64,000 nucleotides of DNA. It comes from Oscillospiraceae bacterium. Its GTDB lineage: Bacteria; Bacillota; Clostridia; Oscillospirales; Oscillospiraceae. The notes below the pieces were generated by a model. It saw only the letters and a program-made list of their open reading frames with translations, was not told the origin of the DNA and searched no databases. Positions 43,781-51,853 of the stretch are shown here, one piece after another. Within the stretch, counting starts at the first letter, position 1. Each line of letters starts with the position of its first letter. Both the position numbers and the translations under genes were made by a program. The DNA is taken from contig AP025583.1 of NCBI GenBank assembly GCA_022846095.1, positions 1,798,001 through 1,862,000 on the forward strand, in the 5' to 3' direction.

Positions 43781-44593
43781 TTAAAGTCCGAAGTGTCCCA
43801 GCACCCCGATGCCCACGCACAGCACCAGCCCCCCTGTCAGGAAGAGCACATCGCCGCGCCGGTACCGGAGCTGGCGCATCCGGGTGCGGCCCTCGCCGCC
43901 GTGGTAGCAGCGGCACTCCATGGCGATAGCCAGCTCGTCGGCCCGCCGGAAGGCGGAGATGAACAGGGGCACCAGCAGGGGGACCAGGGCGCGGGCCTTC
44001 TCCAGCAGGTTGCCGGTGTCGAAGTCGGCGCCCCGGGCCTTCTGGGCGGACATGATCTTGTCGGTCTCCTCAATGAGTGTGGGGATGAAGCGCAGGGCGA
44101 TGGACATCATCATGGACAGCTCGTGCACGGGCACCTTGATCTTCTTCAAAGGCCCCAACAGGCTCTCCAGCCCGTCGGTGAGCAGGATGGGGGAGGTGGT
44201 GTAGGTCAGCAGGAAGGTGCAGGTGATGAGCATGGCGATGCGCAGCACCATAAACACGGCGGCCCAGATGCCCTCGGCGTAGATGTTCAGCACCCAGAAG
44301 CTCACCAGGGGCGCCCCCTTGCCGGGGGTGTAAAACAGGTTGAGCACGCCCGTAATGAGCACGATGATCAGGATGGGCTTCATGCCCCGCAGGATGGCCT
44401 TCATGCCCACCTTGGACAGGGCGATGACCACCCCCAGCACCACCAGGAGGATGGCGTAGGAGATCACCTGCTTGGCCAGGAAGAGGGCCACGATATACAC
44501 CACCGTCAACAGGAGCTTGGTGCGGGGGTCCAGGCGGTGGATGGGGGTGTCGCCGGGGAAGTACTGACCCAGCGTAATGTCCTTGAGCGCCAT
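43781..44593 (-). CDS. ecfT: Energy-coupling factor transporter transmembrane protein
   Basis: A 270-residue T component that links the ATPases to interchangeable S components. It has five or six helices, and the coupling-helix motifs with Ala-Arg-Gly (KARGADF near position 190) and a related short ECRCYHGGEGRTRM near the C-terminus are visible. Its ATG overlaps the ecfA2 stop (TAATG). With ecfA1 and ecfA2 it forms the module that would serve the RibU-like protein at 31540 and other vitamin S components elsewhere. Confidence 0.95.
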   Translation of the reverse strand: MALKDITLGQYFPGDTPIHRLDPRTKLLLTVVYIVALFLAKQVISYAILLVVLGVVIALSKVGMKAILRGMKPILIIVLITGVLNLFYTPGKGAPLVSFWVLNIYAEGIWAAVFMVLRIAMLITCTFLLTYTTSPILLTDGLESLLGPLKKIKVPVHELSMMMSIALRFIPTLIEETDKIMSAQKARGADFDTGNLLEKARALVPLLVPLFISAFRRADELAIAMECRCYHGGEGRTRMRQLRYRRGDVLFLTGGLVLCVGIGVLGHFGL

Positions 44594-45468
44594 TACCTCG
44601 CCCCCTTTCGCGCCACGGCGTCAAGCACGGCCTGCCTGGCCTGGGCGATGGTGTACACCGAGGGGTCCACGTCGGCCCCCAGGGCCTTGAGCCGGGTAAA
44701 GACCCGGGTCATGCGGGGCACGCCCAGGCCCATGGCCTCCAGCTCGGCCCCGTGGGCAAAGACCTCCCGGGGCGCGCCGGAGAAGGGAATGCGCGCGTCG
44801 TTGACCACCACCAGGCGGTCCACCGTCCGGGCCATCTCCTCCATGGAGTGGGAGACGATGATGATGGTGGCGTTGTTGGCGGCGTGGTAGTCCCGGATGT
44901 TGCCCAAAATGGCCTCCACCCCCACCGGGTCCAGCCCGGCGGTGGGCTCGTCCAGAATGAGGACGGAGGGCTCCATGGCGATGACCCCCGCGATGGCAAC
45001 ACGGCGCTTCTGCCCGCCGGAGAGCTCGAAGGGGGACTGCTCCAGTACCTCGTTTTTCAGGCCCACGAACTCGGCCGCCCGGCGCACCCGGCGGTCGATC
45101 TCCTCCTCGGGCAGCTTCATATTCCTGGGGCCGAAGGCGATGTCCTTGTACACCGTCTCCTCAAAGAGCTGGTACTCCGGGTACTGGAACACCAGCCCCA
45201 CCTGGAAGCGGGTGGCGCGGGTGCGCTCCTTGCTCTCCCAGATGTCGTTCCCCTCGAAGAGCACCCGGCCTGAGGTGGGCTTCAGCAGCCCGTTCAGGTG
45301 CTGGATCAGGGTGGATTTGCCCGACCCGGTGTGCCCAATGATGCCCAGGTACTCCCCACGGTAGGCGGTAAAGTCCACGTCCACCAGGGCCCCGCGCTCG
45401 AAGGGGGTGCCCGCCGAGTAAATATGGGACAGGTGTTCGGTCTGGATAATCGGTTCCAAAGGCTTCAT
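44593..45468 (-). CDS. ecfA2: Energy-coupling factor transporter ATPase EcfA2
   Basis: A 291-residue ABC ATPase. Walker A is GHTGSGKSTLIQ, the Q-loop VGLVFQYPEYQLF, the signature LSGGQKRRVAIAG and Walker B VLILDEPTAGLDP. The extended C-terminal part is usual for EcfA. It pairs with EcfA1, just upstream in the operon. An AT-rich repeat lies in the gap between the two. Confidence 0.95.
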   Translation of the reverse strand: MKPLEPIIQTEHLSHIYSAGTPFERGALVDVDFTAYRGEYLGIIGHTGSGKSTLIQHLNGLLKPTSGRVLFEGNDIWESKERTRATRFQVGLVFQYPEYQLFEETVYKDIAFGPRNMKLPEEEIDRRVRRAAEFVGLKNEVLEQSPFELSGGQKRRVAIAGVIAMEPSVLILDEPTAGLDPVGVEAILGNIRDYHAANNATIIIVSHSMEEMARTVDRLVVVNDARIPFSGAPREVFAHGAELEAMGLGVPRMTRVFTRLKALGADVDPSVYTIAQARQAVLDAVARKGAR

Positions 45469-45472
45469 TCCT

Positions 45473-45558
45473 TTAATAATTGAGAATGGATAATTGATAA
45501 TTGAGAATGGGGGACACTTCCTCTAAATGATCAATTACCCATTCTCAGTTTTCAATTA
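45473..45558. repeat. AT-rich dispersed repeat (ATAATTGA family), copy 2
   Basis: TAATTGAGAATGGATAATTG and following units run into ATTCTCAG...TTCAATTA in inverse orientation, the same build as copy 1 at 23531. It covers the last codons and stop of ecfA1 (LIEN then TGA). Confidence 0.7.
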
Positions 45559-46393
45559 GCTTCAGCAGCGCCTGGGCGCAGTCGTCGTCGGATAGGGTGT
45601 CCAGGGGCACGTCCAGCCCGTCCTGCCGCAGCTCGTACATCAGCTCCACGGTCTCGGGCACGGTGAGGCCCACGGCCTTGAGCTCCTCCACCCGCTGAAA
45701 GACCTTCCGGGGCGCGCCGTCCGCGACGACCTTCCCCTTGCTCATGACCACCAGCCGGTCGGCCTGGGCGGCCTCGTCCATGTGGTGGGTGATCAGCACC
45801 ACCGTCACCCCGGAGGCGCGGTTGAGATCCTTGACGGTGCGCATCACCTCGGCCCGGCCGGTGGGGTCCAGCATGGCGGTGGGCTCGTCCAGCACGATGC
45901 ACCGGGGGGCCATGGCGATGACGCCCGCGATGGCCACGCGCTGCTTCTGCCCGCCGGAGAGCAGGTGGGGGGCGTGCTCCCGGTACTCGTACATGCCCAC
46001 CTGCCGCAGGGCCTCGTCCACCCGCCGGCGGATCTCCTCCGGGGGCACGCCCAGGTTCTCGGGGGCGAAGGCCACGTCCTCCTCCACCACGTTGGCGACA
46101 ATCTGGTTGTCCGGGTTCTGAAAGACCATGCCCACGGTGCGCCGGATGTCCAGCAGCTTGCCGTCGTCGGCGGTGTCCAGCCCGTCCACCCACACCTTGC
46201 CGCCCGAGGGCAGCAGGATGGCGTTGAGGTGCTTGGCCAGGGTGGATTTGCCCGAGCCGTTGTGGCCCAGTACGGCCACGAAGGAGCCGGCCTCGATCTC
46301 CAGATCCACCCCGTCCAGCACCACGGGGGCCGCGCCCTCGGCGGTGGTATAGGAGAAGCGGAGATCCTCGGTTTGAATAATCGCGTTGCTCAT
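45545..46393 (-). CDS. ecfA1: Energy-coupling factor transporter ATPase EcfA1
   Basis: A 282-residue ABC ATPase. Walker A is GHNGSGKSTLAKH, the Q-loop VGMVFQNPDNQIV (typical of EcfA1), the signature LSGGQKQRVAIAG and Walker B CIVLDEPTAMLDP. The start ATG at 46393 gives a normal length; upstream extension has unlikely composition. The C-terminal LIEN comes from the dispersed repeat. It follows the methyltransferase gene by 26 bp and may share its promoter. Confidence 0.95.
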   Translation of the reverse strand: MSNAIIQTEDLRFSYTTAEGAAPVVLDGVDLEIEAGSFVAVLGHNGSGKSTLAKHLNAILLPSGGKVWVDGLDTADDGKLLDIRRTVGMVFQNPDNQIVANVVEEDVAFAPENLGVPPEEIRRRVDEALRQVGMYEYREHAPHLLSGGQKQRVAIAGVIAMAPRCIVLDEPTAMLDPTGRAEVMRTVKDLNRASGVTVVLITHHMDEAAQADRLVVMSKGKVVADGAPRKVFQRVEELKAVGLTVPETVELMYELRQDGLDVPLDTLSDDDCAQALLKLIEN

Positions 46394-46419
46394 GGCAGTT
46401 GCCTTTCTTCTCTCATCGC

Positions 46420-47283
46420 TCAGTCCGCAATCCAGCGCCCGGTGGCGCCGCAGGGCAGGACCAGGCCGCTGTCGGTGACGGGCAGGCCCAGCTCGCCGCT
46501 CTCGGTGCGGCCGCCGTGCTTTTTGGACAGGAGCGTCTCCAGGATATAGGTGAGCACCGACGGGGCCAGCCCGGTGGTGTAGGAGTTGATCAGGAAAAAG
46601 GCCGGGCTGTCGGAGAGCACCCCGGCCACCAGCTCCACAAAGGGGTAGAGGTCGTCTTCCAGCTTCCAGATCTCGCCCGAGGGGCCGCGGCCGTAGGAGG
46701 GGGGGTCCATAATCACCGCGTCGTAGCGCCGCCCCCGGCGGATCTCCCGCTCCACGAACTTGGCGCAGTCGTCCACGATCCAGCGGATGGGGGCCTCCTC
46801 CAGGCCGGAGGATTTGGCGTTCTCCTTGGCCCAGGCCACCATGCCCTTGGCCGCGTCCACGTGGCACACGCTGGCCCCCGCCGCGGCGCAGGCCACGGTG
46901 GCCCCGCCGGTGTAGGCGAAGAGGTTGAGCACGCTGACGGGCCGCCCCGCCCGCTTGATCTGCCGCCGGGCAAAGTCCCAGTTGGACGCCTGCTCGGGGA
47001 AGAGGCCGGTGTGCTTGAAGTTCATGGGCTTGATGTTAAAGGTGAGATCCCCGTAGTCCACCGTCCAGCGCTGGGGCAGCTCCTTCTTTTCCCAGGCGCC
47101 GCCGCCGGTGGAGGAGCGGGCGTACCGGGCGTCGTGCGCCCGCCAGCCGGGGTGCCGCCGGGGCGTGGCCCAGATGGCCTGGGGATCGGGCCGCACCAGG
47201 GTATAGTCTCCCCAGCGCTCCAGCTTTTCACCGCCGGAGCAGTCGATAAGCTCGTAATCCTTCCACTGATCGGAAATCCACAT
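46420..47283 (-). CDS. Class I SAM-dependent RNA methyltransferase (RlmI/RlmL-like domain)
   Basis: A 287-residue protein with a SAM fold: SVLNLFAYTGGATVACAAAGA is motif I, VCHVDAAKGMVAWAKENAKSSG motif II, and DAVIMDPPSYGRG the DPPSY motif IV of RNA N- or C-methyltransferases of the RlmI group. It lacks the N-terminal PUA domain of RlmI. The target RNA is unknown. ATG 47283 has GGAGA 7 bp upstream; a TTG start 30 bp earlier is less likely. A strong promoter lies at 47321. Confidence 0.85.
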   Translation of the reverse strand: MWISDQWKDYELIDCSGGEKLERWGDYTLVRPDPQAIWATPRRHPGWRAHDARYARSSTGGGAWEKKELPQRWTVDYGDLTFNIKPMNFKHTGLFPEQASNWDFARRQIKRAGRPVSVLNLFAYTGGATVACAAAGASVCHVDAAKGMVAWAKENAKSSGLEEAPIRWIVDDCAKFVEREIRRGRRYDAVIMDPPSYGRGPSGEIWKLEDDLYPFVELVAGVLSDSPAFFLINSYTTGLAPSVLTYILETLLSKKHGGRTESGELGLPVTDSGLVLPCGATGRWIAD

Positions 47284-47320
47284 AGACAATTCTCCAAATC
47301 CCTTAAATTGCAATCAGTAC

Positions 47321-47349
47321 ATTATATCATCGCCCGCCCTGCCCGTCAA
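47321..47349 (-). promoter_or_regulatory. Promoter of the methyltransferase-ecf-truA operon
   Basis: TTGACG (47344-47349) and TATAAT (47321-47326) are 17 bp apart on the minus strand. No other promoter was seen before ecfA1. Confidence 0.75.
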
Positions 47350-47451
47350 TTCTACGTTGGAGGGCAGAATGACGGAAAACATTGTGCTTTGGGACGGGTT
47401 GTGATAAAATATTCTGGTATTCGAGATTATTCGTAAAAAGGGGTGTTTGCG

Positions 47452-48156
47452 ATGAGCGCCACTGAGCTGCAGCTGCGTACCTCCGCCTTCGGCGGATTTC
47501 AGAAGCAGGACGTACTGAGCTATATTGAGACCACCAACCGCGCCCATGCCGAGCAGGCCGAGGCGCTGAAACGGGAGCTGGACGAGGCGGCGCGGGCGAA
47601 AGCGGCCGCCGAGGAGCGCGCCGCCGCGGCCTGTGCCCGGCAGACCGAGCTGGAGGGGCAGGTGGAGGAGCTGAACGGGGAGCTGGAGCGCCGCGGCTGC
47701 GCGCTGGAGGAGGCCAGGGCCGCCCTGGAGGCCTGCACCGCCCGGGCGGAGGCGCTGGAGGCGGAGGGGAAGCAGTGGAAGGCCCGGCTGGAGCGGGCCG
47801 AGCCCCTGGCCGAGGCCTACGAGAGCGTGAAGGACCGCACGGCGGGCATTGAGCTGGAGGCCCACCACCGGGCCCTGACCGTCCAGGCGGAGGCCGAGGC
47901 CCAGGTAAAAAAGCTCCGGGCGGAGCTGGAGCAGTGGCTCTACAAGGTGCAGGCGGGGTACGACCGCCTGCGCACCGACGTGGACGCCACCATCTCCCAC
48001 GCCTCGGGGGAGCTGGACCGGGTACGCCGGAGCCTGGGGGACATCTCCGCCGAGTTTGCCGAGCACGACGCGGCGCTGGAGGCCCTGCTGGATACCTGCC
48101 GGGAGACCATAGGCCCCAAGGCCCCGGAGCCCCTGCCGCTGGACGGGGAGGGCTAG
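47452..48156 (+). CDS. DivIVA-like coiled-coil protein
   Basis: A 234-residue protein. The first 30 residues, LRTSAFGGFQKQDVLSYIE, match the DivIVA/GpsB N-terminal domain that targets curved membrane. The rest is almost unbroken coiled coil (about residues 35-215), rich in Ala, Glu and Arg. Such proteins organise division or cell growth; the specific role is unknown. The ATG at 47452 follows AAGGGG. It is 4 bp before the MBL gene, with the MBL ribosome site inside its end. Confidence 0.75.
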   Translation: MSATELQLRTSAFGGFQKQDVLSYIETTNRAHAEQAEALKRELDEAARAKAAAEERAAAACARQTELEGQVEELNGELERRGCALEEARAALEACTARAEALEAEGKQWKARLERAEPLAEAYESVKDRTAGIELEAHHRALTVQAEAEAQVKKLRAELEQWLYKVQAGYDRLRTDVDATISHASGELDRVRRSLGDISAEFAEHDAALEALLDTCRETIGPKAPEPLPLDGEG

Positions 48157-48160
48157 GGAC

Positions 48161-49039
48161 GTGTATGAGCTGATTCAGGCCGCGCAGCGCACCTGGTACA
48201 TCGACTGCCCGGCCAAAATAGGGATTATTCGCACGGACGGGGACGGCGTGCTCCTGGTGGACAGCGGGAACGACAAGGAGGCGGGCAAGAAGGTGCTCAA
48301 GCACCTGGACGCCAACGGCTGGCGCGCGCTGGCCGTGCTCACCACCCACTCCAACGCCGACCACATCGGGGGCTGCAAGCTGATCGCCGAGCGGACGGGC
48401 TGTCCGGTGTACGCCCCCGGGCTGGAGGGGGCCTTCACCCGGTACCCGGCGCTGGAGCCCTCCTTCCTCTACGGCGGCTATCCGCCCAAGCCCCTGCGCA
48501 ACAAGTTCCTCATGGCCCAGCCCAGCCTGGCGCTGGACCTGTCGGAGTTCACGCCGCCCGCGGGGCTGGAGATCCTGCCCCTGCCCGGCCACTTCTTCGA
48601 CATGGTGGGCTACAGAAGCCCGGACGGCGTGTGGTTTTTGGCCGACTGCCTGTCGGGGGAGGGCATCGTGGAGAAGTACCACGTGAACTTCATCTACGAC
48701 GTGGCGGCCTACCTGGACACGCTGGACCGGGTGGAGGGGCTGGAGGGGCGCTGCTTCATCCCGGCCCACGCCCCGGCGGTGGAGGACATCCGCCCCCTGG
48801 CGGCGGTCAACCGGGCCAAGGTGCTGGAGATTCTGGACCTGGTGCGGGAGATCTGCAAAAAGCCCAGCACGCCGGACGAGGTGCTCAAGGGGGTCTTTGA
48901 CCGCTACGGGCTGGCTATGGACTTCAACCAGTATGTGCTGGTGGGCTCCACCGTCCGCTCCTACCTGGCCTGCCTGCTGGACCGGGGCGAGGTGGAGGCG
49001 GAGTTTGCGGAAAACCGCCTGCTCTGGACAACCGTATAG
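48161..49039 (+). CDS. MBL-fold metallohydrolase
   Basis: A 292-residue metallo-beta-lactamase-fold enzyme. The metal motif reads THSNADHIGG (Asn in place of the common second His of HxHxDH), followed by a later LPGHFFDMVG histidine, an FLADCLSG aspartate and a PAHAP histidine. The fold is hydrolytic but the substrate is unknown; the altered first motif may mean changed metal use. A GTG start with GGGGAGG 10 bp upstream. It is cotranscribed with the DivIVA-like gene and followed by a terminator. Confidence 0.82.
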   Translation: MYELIQAAQRTWYIDCPAKIGIIRTDGDGVLLVDSGNDKEAGKKVLKHLDANGWRALAVLTTHSNADHIGGCKLIAERTGCPVYAPGLEGAFTRYPALEPSFLYGGYPPKPLRNKFLMAQPSLALDLSEFTPPAGLEILPLPGHFFDMVGYRSPDGVWFLADCLSGEGIVEKYHVNFIYDVAAYLDTLDRVEGLEGRCFIPAHAPAVEDIRPLAAVNRAKVLEILDLVREICKKPSTPDEVLKGVFDRYGLAMDFNQYVLVGSTVRSYLACLLDRGEVEAEFAENRLLWTTV

Positions 49040-49044
49040 ACAAC

Positions 49045-49077
49045 AAAACCGGGCGGCCCGACGGGCCGCCCGGTTTT
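49045..49077. terminator. Bidirectional rho-independent terminator
   Basis: AAAACCGGGCGGCCC / GGGCCGCCCGGTTTT gives a 15-bp perfect stem between convergent genes. Confidence 0.92.
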
Positions 49078-49082
49078 CTCGT

Positions 49083-50465
49083 TCAGATGGCCTTTTGCAG
49101 GGCGCGCAGCAGCCACTTGTAGTGGAGCGCCAGCACCGCCAGGAAGCAAAATGCGGCCCACGCGGGCCAGTGAGGCGCGCCGCAGCCGATCAGCAGGCAC
49201 TGGGCCGACAGCAGGGCGAGGCTGAGCAGGAACCTGGGCACGCTCCACCGTATGCGCAGGATGCCCCGGGTGTGGACGGCCCGGACGGCGAAAAGGAGCG
49301 CGTAGCTGGCCAGGGTGGAGACCGCCGCCCCCATGGCCCCCCAGCGGGGGATCAGCAGCAGGTTCCCCACCACGTTGAGCACCGCGCCCGCGGCGGTGAT
49401 CGCCAGGTTGGCCACGCTGCGCTTCTCCAGCATGTAGAGCGAGGTCAGAAAGGCGCTCAGACAGGAGAAGACGGTGGCCAGCACCAGCACTGGGACGTAG
49501 CGCCAGGCTCCATAGAACTCCGGGGTGGACAGCATACGGATGGCGATTTGCGCCGTGAGGATCAGGGCCGAGCCCACCACGAAAACGGCGGCCTGGTAGA
49601 CCCCAAAGACGTTGGAGAAGAAGCGCTCCCGCTCCGCCCTGGGCCGCTCCGACAGGGCGGTGAGCTCCCAGGCGGAGGCGAACACGGTGGCAACGAGGAC
49701 CAGAGCGGCGGGGATCTTGTTGGCCAGGGCGTAAATCCCGTTGGCGCTGCTGCCCACCATTAAGTTGATAAAGTAGCGGTCGGACAGGCTGATGATCCAG
49801 GAGAAGACGGTGTTGGGGATCAGGGGGACGCAGTAGCGCAGCATCTCGGCCGCCGTAGTCCCGCGCAGGGCGGAGACGCTGACGTACCGGGCCAGCCCGG
49901 CCCGGAAAAAGAGGAAGAGTGCGGACAGGGCGTCAGAGGCCACGTTGGCCAGCACGTAGCCCGCCACGCCGCACCGGAACACCTTCAGCAGCAGGACGTT
50001 GAACACGACGGTGAGCACGGTGCGCAGCAGGCCGTCCAGGGCGAAGAGGCGCACGTGCCCCAGCGTGCGGATGAACTGGCTGCACAGGCCGTGGAGGTTG
50101 GAGGCGATCACGAAGAGCAGCAGCCAGGTGGTATAGGGGGTGAGGGAGGAGAGCTTCCCAAGCAGGGGGGCGGCGAGGAGCAGAACCCCGAGGCCGAAGA
50201 GGTTGCACAGCAGCCCGACGGTAAAGACGCACCGCTTGTCGCTGCCCCGCTCCAGGCTGAAGCGGACGACGGCGCTGCCGATGCCCACAGAGGCCAGGGG
50301 GAGGAGGAGGGCGCCCGTCTGGACGAGCAGCTCGGCGGTGCCGTAGTCCGCCGGGGAGAGCACCCGGGTGTAGAAGGGCACGAGAAGAAAGACCAGCACC
50401 TTGGAGCTGAAGCTGCTGATGGCGAAGAGGGCGGTATTGGAGACCAGTCGCTGGTAGGAGTTCAC
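49083..50465 (-). CDS. Polysaccharide flippase (Wzx/MATE-like, MOP superfamily)
   Basis: A 460-residue protein with about fourteen helices. It begins LVSNTALFAISSFSSKVLVFLLVPFYTRVLSPADYGTAEL, a typical Wzx/RfbX opening. These proteins flip lipid-linked glycans across the membrane. The nearby glycosyltransferase and GT-CsaB fusion (54-57.5 kb, same strand) suggest a wall polymer, but they are not in one operon with it. GTG start with GGGGAGG 9 bp upstream. Confidence 0.88.
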   Translation of the reverse strand: MNSYQRLVSNTALFAISSFSSKVLVFLLVPFYTRVLSPADYGTAELLVQTGALLLPLASVGIGSAVVRFSLERGSDKRCVFTVGLLCNLFGLGVLLLAAPLLGKLSSLTPYTTWLLLFVIASNLHGLCSQFIRTLGHVRLFALDGLLRTVLTVVFNVLLLKVFRCGVAGYVLANVASDALSALFLFFRAGLARYVSVSALRGTTAAEMLRYCVPLIPNTVFSWIISLSDRYFINLMVGSSANGIYALANKIPAALVLVATVFASAWELTALSERPRAERERFFSNVFGVYQAAVFVVGSALILTAQIAIRMLSTPEFYGAWRYVPVLVLATVFSCLSAFLTSLYMLEKRSVANLAITAAGAVLNVVGNLLLIPRWGAMGAAVSTLASYALLFAVRAVHTRGILRIRWSVPRFLLSLALLSAQCLLIGCGAPHWPAWAAFCFLAVLALHYKWLLRALQKAI

Positions 50466-50612
50466 GGCGTATCGCCTCCCCGGGGGCCGGACATGCCCCC
50501 AGTATATCCCCCCGGCCCCGGGAAGTAAAGCGGATTGCGCGCCTTTTGCTGCGCGGGGCGCGGCTTTGTGCTATAATGGCGGCAATAGAAAACGAGAGGA
50601 GTGCGGACGGTT

Positions 50613-51233
50613 ATGAACGTTATTTTGCTCAACGGCAGCCCCCATCCCGCGGGCTGCACCTATACGGCGCTGCGGGAGGTGGCGGATACGCTGAACGCGG
50701 AGGGGGTGGAGACCGAGATCCTCCAGGTGGGGAGCAGGCCGGTCTCCGGCTGCCTGGGCTGCGGGGCCTGCCTCAAGACGGGCCGCTGCTTCATCGACGA
50801 CGGGGTGAACGACTTCGTGGCGCGCTCGGCGCAGGCCGACGGCTTCGTCTTCGGCTCCCCGGTGCACTACGCGGCGGCCTCCGGGGCGCTGACCTCCTTC
50901 CTCGACCGGGCTTTTTATGGCAAGGGGAAAGCCTTTACCAATAAGCCGGGGGCGGTGGTGGTGAGCTGCCGCCGGGGCGGGGCCAGCGCCGCCTTCGACC
51001 AGCTCAACAAGTACTTCACCATCTCCTCCATGCCGGTGGTGTCCTCCCAGTACTGGAACCAGGTCCACGGCAACACACCGGACGAGGTGCGGCGGGATCT
51101 GGAGGGGATGCAGACCATGCGCACCCTGGGGCGCAACATGGCCTGGCTGCTGCGCTGCATCGAGGCGGGGAGGGCGGCGGGGGTGCCCCTGCCCGCCCGC
51201 GAGGACAAGGTGGCCACCAACTTTATCCGCTAA
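50613..51233 (+). CDS. Flavodoxin-fold NAD(P)H-dependent oxidoreductase
   Basis: A 206-residue protein of the NADPH-dependent FMN reductase/flavodoxin group. The FMN phosphate loop is LLNGSPHPAGCTYTAL, and a second loop is FGSPVHYAAASGALTSFLDR. The CLGCGACLKTGRCFIDD stretch has four cysteines, as in iron-sulfur flavoproteins, so a cluster may bind. ATG 50613 gives the usual MNVILLNGSPH start; the GAGGAG site is about 12 bp upstream. A TATAAT at 50572 is a likely -10 box. Confidence 0.85.
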   Translation: MNVILLNGSPHPAGCTYTALREVADTLNAEGVETEILQVGSRPVSGCLGCGACLKTGRCFIDDGVNDFVARSAQADGFVFGSPVHYAAASGALTSFLDRAFYGKGKAFTNKPGAVVVSCRRGGASAAFDQLNKYFTISSMPVVSSQYWNQVHGNTPDEVRRDLEGMQTMRTLGRNMAWLLRCIEAGRAAGVPLPAREDKVATNFIR

Positions 51234-51326
51234 AGGTCAGGCAGGCGGCAAATCCGCCGCTGTTGCAGATATTAGGATGCCTTCGGTGGAGAAGGCGATC
51301 CAAAGCCTACCCTATGGGGGGTTAGA

Positions 51327-51351
51327 GTAGGGCGGGGGCTTGCCCCCGCCG
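51327..51351. repeat. Family C palindrome
   Basis: GTAGGGCGGGGGCTTGCCCC and the following CCGCCG match one arm of the inverted pair at 42718 exactly. The rest of 51234-51409 holds no gene or clear signal. Confidence 0.75.
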
Positions 51352-51409
51352 CCACTTGTGCGCCCTATTGGGCAGGCAGAGGCGTTTACAAGAACATGAG
51401 GGCAGGAGA

Positions 51410-51456
51410 TTGACATATGTCAGAAACGTGCTATACTTATAACTGACATATGTCAG
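51410..51456 (+). promoter_or_regulatory. Promoter with twin TGACATATGTCA operators
   Basis: TTGACA (51410-51415) and TATACT (51432-51437) are 16 bp apart. The perfect palindrome TGACATATGTCA lies over the -35 box (51411-51422) and again just after the -10 box (51444-51455), with centres 33 bp apart (about three helical turns). A dimeric regulator could bridge both; the DUF134 protein encoded next is the natural candidate. Confidence 0.8.
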
Positions 51457-51472
51457 AAAAGGAGGGCGTTTC

Positions 51473-51853
51473 ATGCCAAGGCCGCAAAAGTGCAGGCGGG
51501 TGTGCGCCATGCCCCGGTGCGGGGGCTTTTCCCCGGCGGGGAGGCCGTCGGAGGCGCCGCCGGTGGTGCTGCGGGTGGACGAGTATGAGGCCATCCGCCT
51601 GATGGATCTGGAGGGCCTGACCCAGGAGGACTGCGCCGTGCAGATGGAGATCGCGCGCACCACCGTCACCGGTATCTACGACAGCGCCCGGCGTAAGCTG
51701 GCCGACGCGCTGGTCAACGGCAGGCCGCTGGTGATCGCGGGGGGCAGCTACCGCCTGTGCGGCGGGGAAGAGGGCTGCCCCGGCGGCCACTGCCACCGGC
51801 ACGGCTGCTGCGGCAAGCACGGGAAACGCCCGGGAAAGGGAGCGGAATCATGA
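51473..51853 (+). CDS. DUF134 family helix-turn-helix protein
   Basis: A 126-residue protein. It opens MPRPQKCRRVCAMP, the DUF134 signature, and has a sigma-region-4-like helix-turn-helix at about 37-80: LRVDEYEAIRLMDLEGLTQE, then MEIARTTVTGIYDSARRKLADAL. The C-terminal 30 residues are rich in Cys and His (GCPGGHCHRHGCCGKHGK), which suggests metal binding. It overlaps the next gene by 4 bp. It probably regulates its own operon in response to a metal or iron-sulfur state; this is inference. Confidence 0.88.
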   Translation: MPRPQKCRRVCAMPRCGGFSPAGRPSEAPPVVLRVDEYEAIRLMDLEGLTQEDCAVQMEIARTTVTGIYDSARRKLADALVNGRPLVIAGGSYRLCGGEEGCPGGHCHRHGCCGKHGKRPGKGAES

